From Ornithinimicrobium sediminis (GTDB taxonomy: Bacteria; Actinomycetota; Actinomycetes; Actinomycetales; Dermatophilaceae): DNA of 64,000 nt. The position numbers were made by a program, and so were the translations under genes. Below are positions 1 through 8,455 of the stretch, piece after piece. The DNA lies in the NCBI RefSeq assembly GCF_021272345.1, contig NZ_JAJSDQ010000003.1, positions 124,001-188,000 on the forward strand, in the 5' to 3' direction. The notes beneath the pieces are model-generated. The model was not told the origin of the DNA and did not search any database. It worked only from the letters and a program-made list of their open reading frames with translations. How positions within the stretch are numbered: position 1 is the first letter of the stretch; each line of letters begins with the position of its first letter.

Positions 1-1033
1 CACGCTCGGTCTGCCAGGCGAACAGCGCCTCGCGCGTCGCATCGTCCAGCACACCGGTCTGCGGCACCTCGAGCAGGGGCTGGACCAGCCCCACCCCGGC
101 ACCCGAGCCTCCGGGCCGGACGTCGGAGTAGCCGCTCCAGACGGCCGAGAGCATGCCCGGCTGGCAGGGCTCGGCACGGGGGCCGACCGGCACCGCGGCA
201 TACGCACCGGCCACGATCGCGCACGGGCCGTGGTCCGGCACGGTGACAGGCTCCCCGGTCCACCACGACGTGCGCATCATCGCGCCGTCCCAGGTGAAGG
301 AGAAGTGGATGTGGTCGGTGTGCGGCGACTGGCCGACATACCCCTGCCACCCCGACCCCTCGGGACGCCAGGAGCGCTCGTTCCAGATGATCGACTGGAT
401 GCCGAAGCGCTTGGCCATCTCGCCGTCGTTGTCGGTGAGCCAGGTGACGACGGCGTCGCCGATGCGGCGGTCGTGCGGGTCGAAGGCGTTCAGCTGCCAG
501 TCGATGGCGCGGCCGTCGTAGTGCTCCGACTTCTGGTCGATGCACGTCCGCGACGTCGTGTACCCGGGCCGGCCGAAGTGCTGCCCGACGAGGTTGCCGA
601 AGGCCTCGAGGCCGGGTCGGTCGACGGGGTCGCAGATGACGTTGCCCTGCCAGGGGAGGGTCTCGTCGACGTCTTCCGGCACACCCTCGTTCTCCGGCGG
701 GGACGGGACGGGGTAGGCGGGGTCGGGGGCGAGAGTCAGGAGGGGCGCGGGCCCGGTGGACCGGCCGCCGTACGCGGAGCCGGTGCCGCTCCTGCCCGAG
801 GAGGTGGTGTCGGGGTCGGTGGGGTCAGCCCCGGTGGTCGCGGCGGAGTCGGCGGTGGTCGTGCCGGAGGACCCTTCGGCCGCCTCCTCCGCCTGCGCTG
901 CGGGGACGACCGCGAGGGTCAGCGTGAGCGAGACAAGACCCACCAGCGAGCGGAGCGCACGGCTCAGGACGACCGGTCGACGAGAGGCCCCGCAGGCACT
1001 CTCGGACCCGCGCTCGCGCTGTTCTGCGACCAC
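1..1033 (-). CDS. Secreted peptidoglycan-binding protein (3' end outside window)
   Basis: Read on the minus strand from a GTG start, with AAGGGG seven bases upstream, this frame stays open for 344 codons to the window edge. The N-terminus has a basic stretch, then a hydrophobic segment ending in VPAAQA (signal peptide), then a Ser/Thr/Gly/Asp-rich linker. The middle contains HYDGRAIDWQLN and HTDHIHFSF, His/Asp motifs typical of the ARB-07466-like extracellular domain related to D-Ala-D-Ala/extensin metallopeptidase folds. The visible C-terminal end (DDATREALFAWQTERG) looks like a PGRP/PG_binding_1 repeat. It is probably a wall-associated protein; whether it is an active hydrolase is not shown. 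Confidence 0.75.
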   Translation of the reverse strand, partial: MVAEQRERGSESACGASRRPVVLSRALRSLVGLVSLTLTLAVVPAAQAEEAAEGSSGTTTADSAATTGADPTDPDTTSSGRSGTGSAYGGRSTGPAPLLTLAPDPAYPVPSPPENEGVPEDVDETLPWQGNVICDPVDRPGLEAFGNLVGQHFGRPGYTTSRTCIDQKSEHYDGRAIDWQLNAFDPHDRRIGDAVVTWLTDNDGEMAKRFGIQSIIWNERSWRPEGSGWQGYVGQSPHTDHIHFSFTWDGAMMRTSWWTGEPVTVPDHGPCAIVAGAYAAVPVGPRAEPCQPGMLSAVWSGYSDVRPGGSGAGVGLVQPLLEVPQTGVLDDATREALFAWQTER

Positions 1034-1194
1034 GCTGACACCCCTTGCTCACGGACTGGATCAGCTCGACTCTATGCCTCCGCGGCCCGACCCGCCAGAG
1101 GCGGAAGTGCGACGGTCATGTCTGGTGCGACACACGGCGTTCCCGGACGTTCTGGTGGTGTGACGTATGGGGCTGTTGTGACCAGTGAGGACGG

Positions 1195-1854
1195 TCAGCC
1201 GAGGGCCTGGACCTTCTCCACCTGGGCCTCCACGACACGGACGACGTCCTCCTCCGAGACCCCGGTCGCGAGGACCGCCACCACGGTGCTGCCGAGCGTG
1301 CGGCCGCCCATCGTCATCTCGAACTCCTGGTCGGCGGCGCCGATCGTGAGGCGGGTGCCCTCGAGGCCCTCGAGCTCGGCGAAGGTGAGGGTCATGGCGA
1401 TGCCCGACTCCTCGATCTCGATCTCCCCGCACTCGTCGTTGACCTCGGCCAGCGGCACCAGGGGTGAGGAGCCGTCGGTGGTCGCCACGACCAGCTCGAC
1501 GTTCTGGGGCAGCATGCTGGTGGTGTCGTCGCCGCTGAAGCTGACCGACGACTCGGCCGCGAGGTCGTCGTCGCCGAAGCTGGTGGACTCCAGCGCCTCG
1601 CGGCAGGCTTCCGGCACCTCCTGGCCCTCGATGAGCGCGGCCAGGGACTCGTCCGGGGCGGCTGTGGCCTCGGAGCCCTCCTCCTGCTGGGCGACCGGGC
1701 CGCGCGTGAACCCCTCGAGGGGGAACTCCTCCTCGGTCAGGAGCACCTCGGCGGTCTGCTCCTGGGTCAGCTCGGCCCCTTCGTCACCGCCGCAGGCGGA
1801 GAGGGCCAGGACCGAGGTCACGGTGGCGGCGAGCGCGGTGACGGTGCGACGCAT
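1195..1854 (-). CDS. Putative lipoprotein, function unknown
   Basis: A 219-residue protein starting MRRTVTALAATVTSVLALSA, with lipobox LSAC and lipidation Cys near residue 21, followed by an acidic Gly/Asp/Glu linker. It should be exported, lipidated and held on the outer face of the membrane. The mature part is acidic and has no catalytic motif I recognise; it resembles small soluble lipoproteins common in Micrococcales. It lies 151 bases after the permease gene, with a strong hairpin between, so it is probably transcribed separately. Confidence 0.8.
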   Translation of the reverse strand: MRRTVTALAATVTSVLALSACGGDEGAELTQEQTAEVLLTEEEFPLEGFTRGPVAQQEEGSEATAAPDESLAALIEGQEVPEACREALESTSFGDDDLAAESSVSFSGDDTTSMLPQNVELVVATTDGSSPLVPLAEVNDECGEIEIEESGIAMTLTFAELEGLEGTRLTIGAADQEFEMTMGGRTLGSTVVAVLATGVSEEDVVRVVEAQVEKVQALG

Positions 1855-1965
1855 GGTGGTGCCTCCTGGACGCGGGCGACGGGGCGTGCACCCCGGGGCA
1901 CCGCCGAGCGTATCCGTGGGCCCGGGCGGTGACCCTCACCTCACCACCCGAGCCCACGGACCCCA

Positions 1966-2001
1966 GTCCCGTGCGGCCCGCCTCACCGGACCGCACGGGA
2001 C
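1966..2001 (-). terminator. Hairpin terminator after sugar operon 1
   Basis: A perfect 11-bp inverted repeat (1966-1976 GTCCCGTGCGG, 1991-2001 CCGCACGGGAC) with a 14-base loop lies just after the permease stop codon on the minus strand. No T-run follows, as is common in actinobacteria. It probably ends the LacI-SBP-permease transcript. Confidence 0.6.
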
Positions 2002-2005
2002 GCGC

Positions 2006-2899
2006 TCACCCCTTCTCGGCGCCGGTGTTGGCGCCCTGGGTGAAGTACCGCTGGAACAGGATGAAGACCATCGCTGTCGGGATCGTCATGAGCAGCGCGG
2101 CCGCCATGGCGATCGGGTACTGGTTGCCCGACCCCAGGGCACCGGTGGTGAAGCCGGCCACGCCTCGGGTCAAGGTGTAGAGGTCGGGGTTGTTGGTCGC
2201 GATGATGAAGTGACCCAGCTCGTTCCACGACCCCTGGAAGGACAGGATCGTGAGCGTGATGAGCGCAGGCTTGGCCATCGGCAGCACCACGGACCAGAAG
2301 ATCCGGAAGGTGCCGGCGCCGTCGATGCGCGCAGCCTCCTCCACCGACACCGGGATCGACTCGAAGAACTGCTTCATGATGAAGATCCCGGCCGCGTCGA
2401 TCATGATCGGCACGATCAGTGCGGGGTAGGTGTTGTAGATCCCGAGGTAGTTGAGCACGAGGAACTTCGGGATGAGCAGCACGATGCCCGGCACCGCCAT
2501 GATCGCGAGCAGCCCGGTGAACAGGGCCACCCGGCCCCGGAACTTCAGCCGTGCCAGTGCATAGCCGGCCAGCGAGCAGAAGAAGACCCGCCCGATGGTG
2601 ACCGACAGGGTGACGATCACGCTGTTGCCGAACCAGGTCGGGAAGTCCGACGTGGCCAGCGTCTCCCAGGCCTGGGTGGTGAAGGGGTCGGGCCTCAGGG
2701 ACAGCGAGTTGTTGGTCGCGTCCGGGTTGGTCTTGAACGACGTGACCAGCTGGATGATGAACGGGTAGATGTAGAGGATCGCGAAGAAGAGCAGCACCCC
2801 GTAGAAGCCGTACGTCTTCAGACGCGAGGGCTTGCTCTCGCCGACCGCCTGGATCTGCGGCTCGACGGGAGTGGTCTCCTCCTTGGTGGGTGCACTCAT
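2006..2899 (-). CDS. Carbohydrate ABC transporter permease, MalG type
   Basis: A 297-residue integral membrane protein of the CUT1 sugar importer family. The cytoplasmic N-terminus is followed by a first membrane span (VLLFFAILYIYPFIIQLV) and about five more. The EAA loop that docks on the ATPase is clear (EEAARIDGAGTFRIFWSVVL). Its start overlaps the upstream permease gene by 4 bp, so the two are translationally coupled and form the membrane heterodimer. No ATPase gene is present in the locus; a shared MsiK-type ATPase encoded elsewhere is likely. The substrate is not deducible from this protein. Confidence 0.93.
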   Translation of the reverse strand: MSAPTKEETTPVEPQIQAVGESKPSRLKTYGFYGVLLFFAILYIYPFIIQLVTSFKTNPDATNNSLSLRPDPFTTQAWETLATSDFPTWFGNSVIVTLSVTIGRVFFCSLAGYALARLKFRGRVALFTGLLAIMAVPGIVLLIPKFLVLNYLGIYNTYPALIVPIMIDAAGIFIMKQFFESIPVSVEEAARIDGAGTFRIFWSVVLPMAKPALITLTILSFQGSWNELGHFIIATNNPDLYTLTRGVAGFTTGALGSGNQYPIAMAAALLMTIPTAMVFILFQRYFTQGANTGAEKG

Positions 2900-4026
2900 G
2901 TCGTCTGCGCCTTCCGCTGGGACTGTTCGGCCACTGCGCCGCCGCCGGGCGGACGTCGCCGCGCCTCGCGTCGTTGCCTGCGCTCGGCCTTGGCCTGCGC
3001 CGCCGCGTCCTTGTCACGCAGCAGCCAGCGCTGCAGCGTGGTGAGGACGAAGATCAGCGCGAAGAGGATGAACGCGATGGCTGCGCCCTGTCCCCACTGG
3101 AAGTTGGTGAAGGCCGCCTGGTAGGACAGGTATGCCGGGGTGAGCGTGGTCTTGGCCGGCCCACCCTGGGTCATGACGTACATCTGGTCGAAGACCTGCC
3201 AGGTGCCGATGAACCCGAGGGTCACCACCAGCAGGATCGTCGGTCGCAGGTGCGGCACCGTGACGTTCATGAAGCGCTGCCACTTGTTGGCGCCGTCGAC
3301 CATGGCGGCCTCCTCGACCTCGGTGGGCAGGTCCTGCAGCGAGGCCAGGAACATCAGCATGAAGGTGCCGGCGGTGGTCCAGACGACCTGCATCATGATG
3401 GCGCTGAGCGCCACCGACGGACCGGCGAACCACTGCCAGAAGGACAGCCCCAGCACCGACGGGTCGGTCATCCACGACGGTGGGTCGGAGATGCTCCACA
3501 GCCCCACCCTGTCGCCGATGATGTGGATGAGCCCGCGGGAGTCCTGGAACCAGTTGGGTCCGTTGACCCCGAACCACGCGAGCACCTTGTTGATCGCGCC
3601 GCCGCCGGCGAAGAGGAACAGGAACAGCAGCGAGATCGCCACCGACGACACGACCGACGGGAAGTAGAACGCCGTGCGGAAGAAGGTGCGGCCCTTGAGG
3701 AACTTGTTGTTGAGCAGCACCGCCAGGCTGAGCGCCAGCACCGTCTGCAGTGGGACGACACCGATCACGTAGTAGAAGGTGTTGCGGAACGAGATCATCA
3801 GGTCCTGGCGGGCCAGCCCGGGCTCGGCCAGCAGGGCGCTGTAGTTGTCCAGCCCCACGAAGCTGGTCTCGCTGGTGAACGGGCTGCCCCGGCCGCTCCA
3901 GTCACTGAGGGAGACCCACAGCGCCATGAAGATGGGCAGGATCAGGAACAGGCCGAGGACCAGGATCGCCGGGGTGACGAAGAGCCACCCTGCGCCCTGC
4001 TGGCGCTGCGGGTCCCCTGCCTTCAC
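2896..4026 (-). CDS. Carbohydrate ABC transporter permease, MalF type
   Basis: A 376-residue CUT1 permease. It has a first span near residues 12-35, a large periplasmic-side loop, further spans, and the EAA motif EVEEAAMVDGANKWQRFMNV. The C-terminus is a basic, charged tail (AKAERRQRREARRRPPGG). It overlaps the binding-protein gene by 4 bp upstream and the MalG-type gene by 4 bp downstream, placing it third in a LacI-SBP-permease-permease operon. It forms the translocation pore with the downstream permease. Confidence 0.93.
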   Translation of the reverse strand: MKAGDPQRQQGAGWLFVTPAILVLGLFLILPIFMALWVSLSDWSGRGSPFTSETSFVGLDNYSALLAEPGLARQDLMISFRNTFYYVIGVVPLQTVLALSLAVLLNNKFLKGRTFFRTAFYFPSVVSSVAISLLFLFLFAGGGAINKVLAWFGVNGPNWFQDSRGLIHIIGDRVGLWSISDPPSWMTDPSVLGLSFWQWFAGPSVALSAIMMQVVWTTAGTFMLMFLASLQDLPTEVEEAAMVDGANKWQRFMNVTVPHLRPTILLVVTLGFIGTWQVFDQMYVMTQGGPAKTTLTPAYLSYQAAFTNFQWGQGAAIAFILFALIFVLTTLQRWLLRDKDAAAQAKAERRQRREARRRPPGGGAVAEQSQRKAQTT

Positions 4027-5285
4027 TGCTCCAGCACCGCCTGCGCGTTGCTGTCGAAGCTCTCCATCACCTGCTGCAGGTTGGCGTTGGCGATGCCCTC
4101 GAGCTGGGAGTTGAGGTCGGCGACGACCTGGCCCATGCCGGGGGCGTTGATCGGGCCGCGACCGTAGTCACCACCGGCGATGAACGGCTCGTCGTCCGGG
4201 AACGACTCGGTGTAGTCGTCCGTGGCGGCCTGACGGCTCGGCATGACACCGAAGGCCTCGGCGAACTCCAGCTGCTGCTCAGGCGTGGTCAGGTGGTTGA
4301 CCAGCTCGACCGCGGCCTCCTGGTTCGAGGACGCATCGGCGATGCCCCAGCACTGGGTGAACAGCAGCGTCCCCGGACCGGCCGGCCCCTCGGGCAGCTC
4401 GGCGACGGTGTAGTCGACGTCGGGGTAGTCGTTGGACATGGCGCCGCGGATCCAGTTGCCCTCGATCGTCATCGCCGCGCGCTCGGTGCCGAACGCCTCG
4501 CCGCCCCAGCCGGCGTCGACGTCGCCGGCGTAGGCGAAGTGGCCCTCGGCCATGTTGTCCTGCACGTAGGACAGGCCGTCCAGGACCTCCTGGCTGGCGC
4601 CGGTCGGCTCGGTGCCCTCCTCGTTGAGCCACCAGCCGCCGTGACCCACCACGAAGGCCCCGGCCCGGTCGATGCCGGGGGAGATGACCAGACCCGTGGT
4701 GTCGCCCTCGGTCAGCGTCTCCGCCACCGTCGCCAGCTCCTCGTAGGTGGTGGGGATGTCGTCGTCGGTGAGCCCGGCCTCCTCCCACTTGGCGGTGTTG
4801 ATCTGCAGCGCCAGCGTGGAGAAGTCCTTCGGCGCGCACCACTGGGTGCCGTCGTAGGTGAAGGCCTCCTGGAGGGCCGGGAAGAAGTCGTCGTTCTCCT
4901 CGGCCTCGTACTCGTACAGGTTGCCGGCGTTCGCCTGCTCGGCGACCTGCGCGGCGTCCAGGTAGAAGATGTCCGGCGGGTTGCCGCCGGCGAAGCCCTG
5001 GGCGAGCTCCTGGCCCATGTCGGAGGCGACCCGGACCTCGACCTCGTTGCCGGACTCCTCGGCCCACGCGGCGGTCGCCTCCTCGACGGCGTCGGTCTCG
5101 GCGTCGCCGGAGGAGGCGATGAGCATGACGAGGGAGCCGGGCTCGCCGCCACCGTCGGTCGCGGCGGCGCCGTCTCCGGAGCCCTCGTCGTCGAATCCTT
5201 CGCCTCCTCCACAGGCGGCGATGGCAAGGGTGCTGGTCAGCCCGAAGGCGACCAGGGTGGACAGTCGGCGGGTGCGGTGCTTCAT
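4023..5285 (-). CDS. Extracellular sugar-binding lipoprotein of ABC importer
   Basis: A 420-residue family 1 extracellular solute-binding protein. The signal sequence ends in lipobox AIAAC at about residue 25, then a Gly/Asp/Glu-rich linker. The fold is typical of MalE-like proteins: a hinge near the end of the first lobe (NPPDIFYLDAAQ), KDFSTLALQINTAKWEEAGL, and ERAAMTIEGNWIRG. Its start overlaps the LacI stop codon (ATGA). It delivers the sugar to the two permeases downstream. Alpha-glucosides are a reasonable guess given the neighbouring debranching-type enzyme, but the sequence does not prove it. Confidence 0.93.
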   Translation of the reverse strand: MKHRTRRLSTLVAFGLTSTLAIAACGGGEGFDDEGSGDGAAATDGGGEPGSLVMLIASSGDAETDAVEEATAAWAEESGNEVEVRVASDMGQELAQGFAGGNPPDIFYLDAAQVAEQANAGNLYEYEAEENDDFFPALQEAFTYDGTQWCAPKDFSTLALQINTAKWEEAGLTDDDIPTTYEELATVAETLTEGDTTGLVISPGIDRAGAFVVGHGGWWLNEEGTEPTGASQEVLDGLSYVQDNMAEGHFAYAGDVDAGWGGEAFGTERAAMTIEGNWIRGAMSNDYPDVDYTVAELPEGPAGPGTLLFTQCWGIADASSNQEAAVELVNHLTTPEQQLEFAEAFGVMPSRQAATDDYTESFPDDEPFIAGGDYGRGPINAPGMGQVVADLNSQLEGIANANLQQVMESFDSNAQAVLEQ

Positions 5286-6322
5286 GATGTGCCTTCCTTG
5301 GTGGTGGAGCCGGTGCTGTCACCGACGGTGAGGGTGGGGGTGAACAGGGCGCCCTCGGCTGCTGCCGGGGCCCCTGCGAGCTGGTCGTGGACAAGGGTCA
5401 GGAGGTGGTCGGCGATGCGGTCCAGCGGCTGGACCAGGGTGGTGATGCCGTGCAGGCGGGCGGTCGGTGAGCCGTCGAAGCCGGTGATGCCGAGGTCACG
5501 ACCCGGCCGCCAGCCACGGGCCCGGGCGGCCTCGTGCACCCCGAGAGCCAGCACGTCGGAGGCGCACACGACGGCGTCGCCGGGCGCCAGGTCCTCCAGC
5601 AGGGCGGCACCGGCGCGCAGTGCCTCCGGCAGCAGCTGGGGCGCCACGCGGTGCGGCCCCTGCGGCAGGCCGTGAGCCGCGAGCGCCTGCTCCCACCCGT
5701 GCCGCCGGTCGTCGCCGACGGCCGAGCCCTCGGGCCAGCCGAGGAAGCCGACGGTGCGGTAGCCGCGCTCGACGAGGTGGGCGACCGCCATCCGGGTGCC
5801 GTAGGCCCCGTCGACGTCGGCCCAGCAGGTGCACCCCGGGTCGTCGTAGACGCGGCCGAAGGAGGCGTAGGGGATGCCGGCGGCCTCGAGCCAGCCTGGA
5901 CGGGGGTCGCCGGGGCTCGTGTCGGTGAGGACGAACGCGTCCACCAGACGGCGGCGCACCATGTCCTGGTAGCCGACCAGCATCGGGAAGCTCTCCCGGG
6001 AGGCGAAGGGCACGAGGTGACAGGCGTGCCGGGGGGCCGCCAGGGTGAGCGCGGTGAGGAAGGGGAGGGCGATGTCGCTGGGGGTGTCGGTGACGGCGTT
6101 GAGCTCGGTGCCGACGGCGCCGGCGCGCTGGTGACGCAGCGTCTGCGCAGCGCTGGACGGGCGGTAGTCGAGGCGCTCGATCTCCCCGAGGACCCGCGTG
6201 AGGGTGTCCGGACGCACCCGCTCGGGGTTGTTCACGGCGTTGCTCACGGTCTGCCGGGAGACACCGGCGGCGCGTGCGACGTCCATGATGGTCGTCCGCA
6301 TACGGCGCTCGCTGCTCGACAT
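5282..6322 (-). CDS. LacI-family transcriptional regulator of sugar locus 1
   Basis: A 346-residue LacI/GalR protein. The N-terminal helix-turn-helix reads TIMDVARAAGVSRQTVSNAV and the hinge helix RPSSAAQTLR, followed by a periplasmic-binding-protein-like ligand domain. The start chosen has AGGGTGA just upstream. An in-frame extension to 6688 is rejected because it runs back through the operator and has no family resemblance. It is the first gene of the coupled operon and probably represses both itself and the divergent enzyme gene through the tandem palindrome at 6370-6393. The inducer is unknown. Confidence 0.92.
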   Translation of the reverse strand: MSSSERRMRTTIMDVARAAGVSRQTVSNAVNNPERVRPDTLTRVLGEIERLDYRPSSAAQTLRHQRAGAVGTELNAVTDTPSDIALPFLTALTLAAPRHACHLVPFASRESFPMLVGYQDMVRRRLVDAFVLTDTSPGDPRPGWLEAAGIPYASFGRVYDDPGCTCWADVDGAYGTRMAVAHLVERGYRTVGFLGWPEGSAVGDDRRHGWEQALAAHGLPQGPHRVAPQLLPEALRAGAALLEDLAPGDAVVCASDVLALGVHEAARARGWRPGRDLGITGFDGSPTARLHGITTLVQPLDRIADHLLTLVHDQLAGAPAAAEGALFTPTLTVGDSTGSTTKEGTS

Positions 6323-6369
6323 CGGGTCACCCTTGACTCTCGATCCGGTTGTGCACTTGAGTGGCACGT

Positions 6370-6393
6370 ATGAACGTTCATTTGAACGTTCAT
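6370..6393. promoter_or_regulatory. Tandem palindromic LacI-type operator
   Basis: Two copies of the palindrome TGAACGTTCA (6371-6380 and 6383-6392) are spaced 12 bp centre to centre. Together with flanking TA/AT they form a near-perfect 26-bp dyad (from TATGAACGTTCAT at 6369). The central CG is typical for LacI-family operators. The site lies between the divergent regulator and debranching-type genes, so it can control both. Confidence 0.75.
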
Positions 6394-6463
6394 ACTCGGT
6401 GTTCGTGCCATAGTGGACCGGCGCGGAACCGCTGTCAAGACCTCGAGACGCACGGGAGCACCG

Positions 6464-8338
6464 ATGACGCAGCAGCCCTGGTTGCACGACCTGCAGATTG
6501 CCGTCGACGGCCCGGCGACGGTCCTCAGCGGGTGGGACGGCGCCATGGGCGGGGGCGCCACGGGCTGGGTCGTGGACGACCGGCGGCTGCTCCGGACACT
6601 GGCGGTCACCCTGGGCGGCGAGGTGGCAGCACCCGTCGCGGCGTCGTCCGTGGGCGACACCGCTCGCTTCTGGGGAGCGGCCCGGCATCTCGGGTCACCC
6701 GGGCCGGACCCGACCGTCGAGATGCACCAGACCATGCAGGTGCGTGGTCACCAGCTCATCATCGAGCTCACCGTCGCCTCGCGCGCGCCGAACGACGTCG
6801 TCACCCGGCTGGAGGTGGAGCTCGGCGCCGACGGCACCGACCTCTCCGCCGTCAAGGCCGGCCGCACACCAGGCCTGTCACCGCAGGTCGAGGTCGAGGA
6901 GACGGTGTGGTGGGCCGACGAGCGCCACCGCACGGTGCTGCAGACCTCGCCGTCGCCGTCGATGAGCGAGCAGTCCGACGCAGGGCGCGTCCGGCTGACG
7001 TGGCCCCTGCAGGTCTCGCCGGGCGAGCAGGTCACGGTCGTCCTGCAGCTCACCGCGACCCGCAGCGCGGCCTCTGCCTTCGACGCCGACGCCGGCTCCG
7101 AGGCCTGCGACTGGACCGACCTCCAGGTCGCCGGGGACGACGCCTGGACCGGGCTGGTGCGCACCAACCTGACCGACCTGCAGCACCTGCTGCAGCGCGA
7201 CCCGGTCGAGCACGAGGACATCTACGCCGCCGCGGGCACGCCGTGGTACCTGACCCTCTTCGGCCGCGACTCGATCTGGGTCGCGCGCATGATGCTGCCC
7301 TACAGCTCCCGGCTCGCGGAGGGGACACTGCGCACCCTGGCACGCCGCCAGGCGCAGACCGCCGACCCGGAGACCGCGGCCGAGCCGGGCAAGATCCTGC
7401 ACGAGGTGCGCCGCAGCGTCTACGCCGAGGGTGACCTCGAGCTGCCCTCGCTCTACTACGGCACGGTCGACGCCACCCCCCTGTGGGTCGTGCTGCTGCA
7501 CGAGGCGTGGCAGGCCGGCATGCCGCTGCCGTCGGTGCGTGAGCTGCTGCCCCACCTGCACGCGGCGCTGGGCTGGATGGCGGGAGCCGTCGAGCAGGCC
7601 GGCGACGGGTTCCTGCGCTACGTGGACGAGACCGGCCACGGTCTCAGCAACCAGGGCTGGAAGGACTCCGGCGACTCGATGCGCAACGCCGACGGCTCCG
7701 TCGCCCCGGCCCCGATCGCCCTGGTGGAGGCCCAGGCGTATGCCGTGCAGGCGGCATACGGTGCGGCTGAGCTGCTCGCCGCGCTGGGTGAGCCGGGCGC
7801 GGACGAGTGGCGCACCTGGGGGGCCGACCTCGCGCAGCGCGTGCGGGAGCGCTTCTGGGTCGGCGAGGGGCCGGACCGCTACCTCGCCATGGCGCTGGAC
7901 GCCGACAGCCGCCCCGTCGACGGGGTCGGCAGCAACATGGGCCACTGCCTGGGCACAGGTCTGCTGAGCCCTCAGGAGGAGATCCTCGTCGTGGACCGGC
8001 TGATGCGACCGGACCTGTTGCGGCACTTCGGCATCGGCACCCTGTCAGCGGACAACCCGGCCTACAACCCGACCGGCTACCACACCGGTTCGGTGTGGGT
8101 GCACGACACGGCGATCATCCTGCGAGGCATGGCGCAGGCGGGCTTCCACGAGGAGGCCGACCAGGTCTTCGACGCCCTGGTGCGGCTGAGCACGCGCAGC
8201 CGGCACCGCTTCCCCGAGCTGATCGCCGGCGAACCGGTCGGGGCGGAGCCCGTGCCCTACCCGGCGTCCTGCCGGCCGCAGGCGTGGGCCGCCGCCAGCG
8301 CAGCCGTGCTGCTGCAGCATGCGCAGCAGCGCGGCTGA
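6464..8338 (+). CDS. Glycogen debranching-type (alpha/alpha)6 glycosidase
   Basis: A 624-residue cytosolic protein with a beta-sandwich N-terminal region (the glycogen debranching N-terminal domain, GDE_N_bis type) and a C-terminal (alpha/alpha)6 barrel of the amylo-alpha-1,6-glucosidase/GH63-like superfamily. Visible barrel motifs are FGRDSIWVARMMLP, NQGWKDSGDSMRN and YHTGSVWVHDTAIILRGM. The start MTQQPWL is preceded by GGGAG; an upstream in-frame extension overlaps the promoter region. It is divergent from the LacI-ABC operon and shares its operator, so it probably processes the imported saccharide. The exact linkage is unknown; names such as amylo-alpha-1,6-glucosidase are family-level only. 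Confidence 0.88.
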   Translation: MTQQPWLHDLQIAVDGPATVLSGWDGAMGGGATGWVVDDRRLLRTLAVTLGGEVAAPVAASSVGDTARFWGAARHLGSPGPDPTVEMHQTMQVRGHQLIIELTVASRAPNDVVTRLEVELGADGTDLSAVKAGRTPGLSPQVEVEETVWWADERHRTVLQTSPSPSMSEQSDAGRVRLTWPLQVSPGEQVTVVLQLTATRSAASAFDADAGSEACDWTDLQVAGDDAWTGLVRTNLTDLQHLLQRDPVEHEDIYAAAGTPWYLTLFGRDSIWVARMMLPYSSRLAEGTLRTLARRQAQTADPETAAEPGKILHEVRRSVYAEGDLELPSLYYGTVDATPLWVVLLHEAWQAGMPLPSVRELLPHLHAALGWMAGAVEQAGDGFLRYVDETGHGLSNQGWKDSGDSMRNADGSVAPAPIALVEAQAYAVQAAYGAAELLAALGEPGADEWRTWGADLAQRVRERFWVGEGPDRYLAMALDADSRPVDGVGSNMGHCLGTGLLSPQEEILVVDRLMRPDLLRHFGIGTLSADNPAYNPTGYHTGSVWVHDTAIILRGMAQAGFHEEADQVFDALVRLSTRSRHRFPELIAGEPVGAEPVPYPASCRPQAWAAASAAVLLQHAQQRG

Positions 8339-8360
8339 GGGGTCGCTGCGACAGTAAGCA

Positions 8361-8376
8361 TGTGACCCTTGTCACA
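8361..8376. promoter_or_regulatory. Crp/GlxR-like binding site
   Basis: TGTGACCCTTGTCACA matches the Crp/GlxR consensus TGTGA-N6-TCACA exactly. It ends about 80 bases before the GTG start of the secreted ScyD/ScyE-like gene, a plausible position for cAMP-dependent regulation. The match is seen; binding is inference. Confidence 0.6.
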
Positions 8377-8455
8377 GGCGTAGGCGTGGTGGGAGCCTCG
8401 AGGAGGTGGCATCGGGGGCCGCGGGCCACCGCTGACTCCGCGAAAGGCTCGACCC

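Noticed and set aside
230-3124. Very long plus-strand open frame opposite the wall protein, lipoprotein and permease genes
   Set aside because: It has a low-complexity Arg/Gly/Val composition and no domain pattern, while the minus strand holds four recognisable proteins. Long antisense frames are expected at this G+C.
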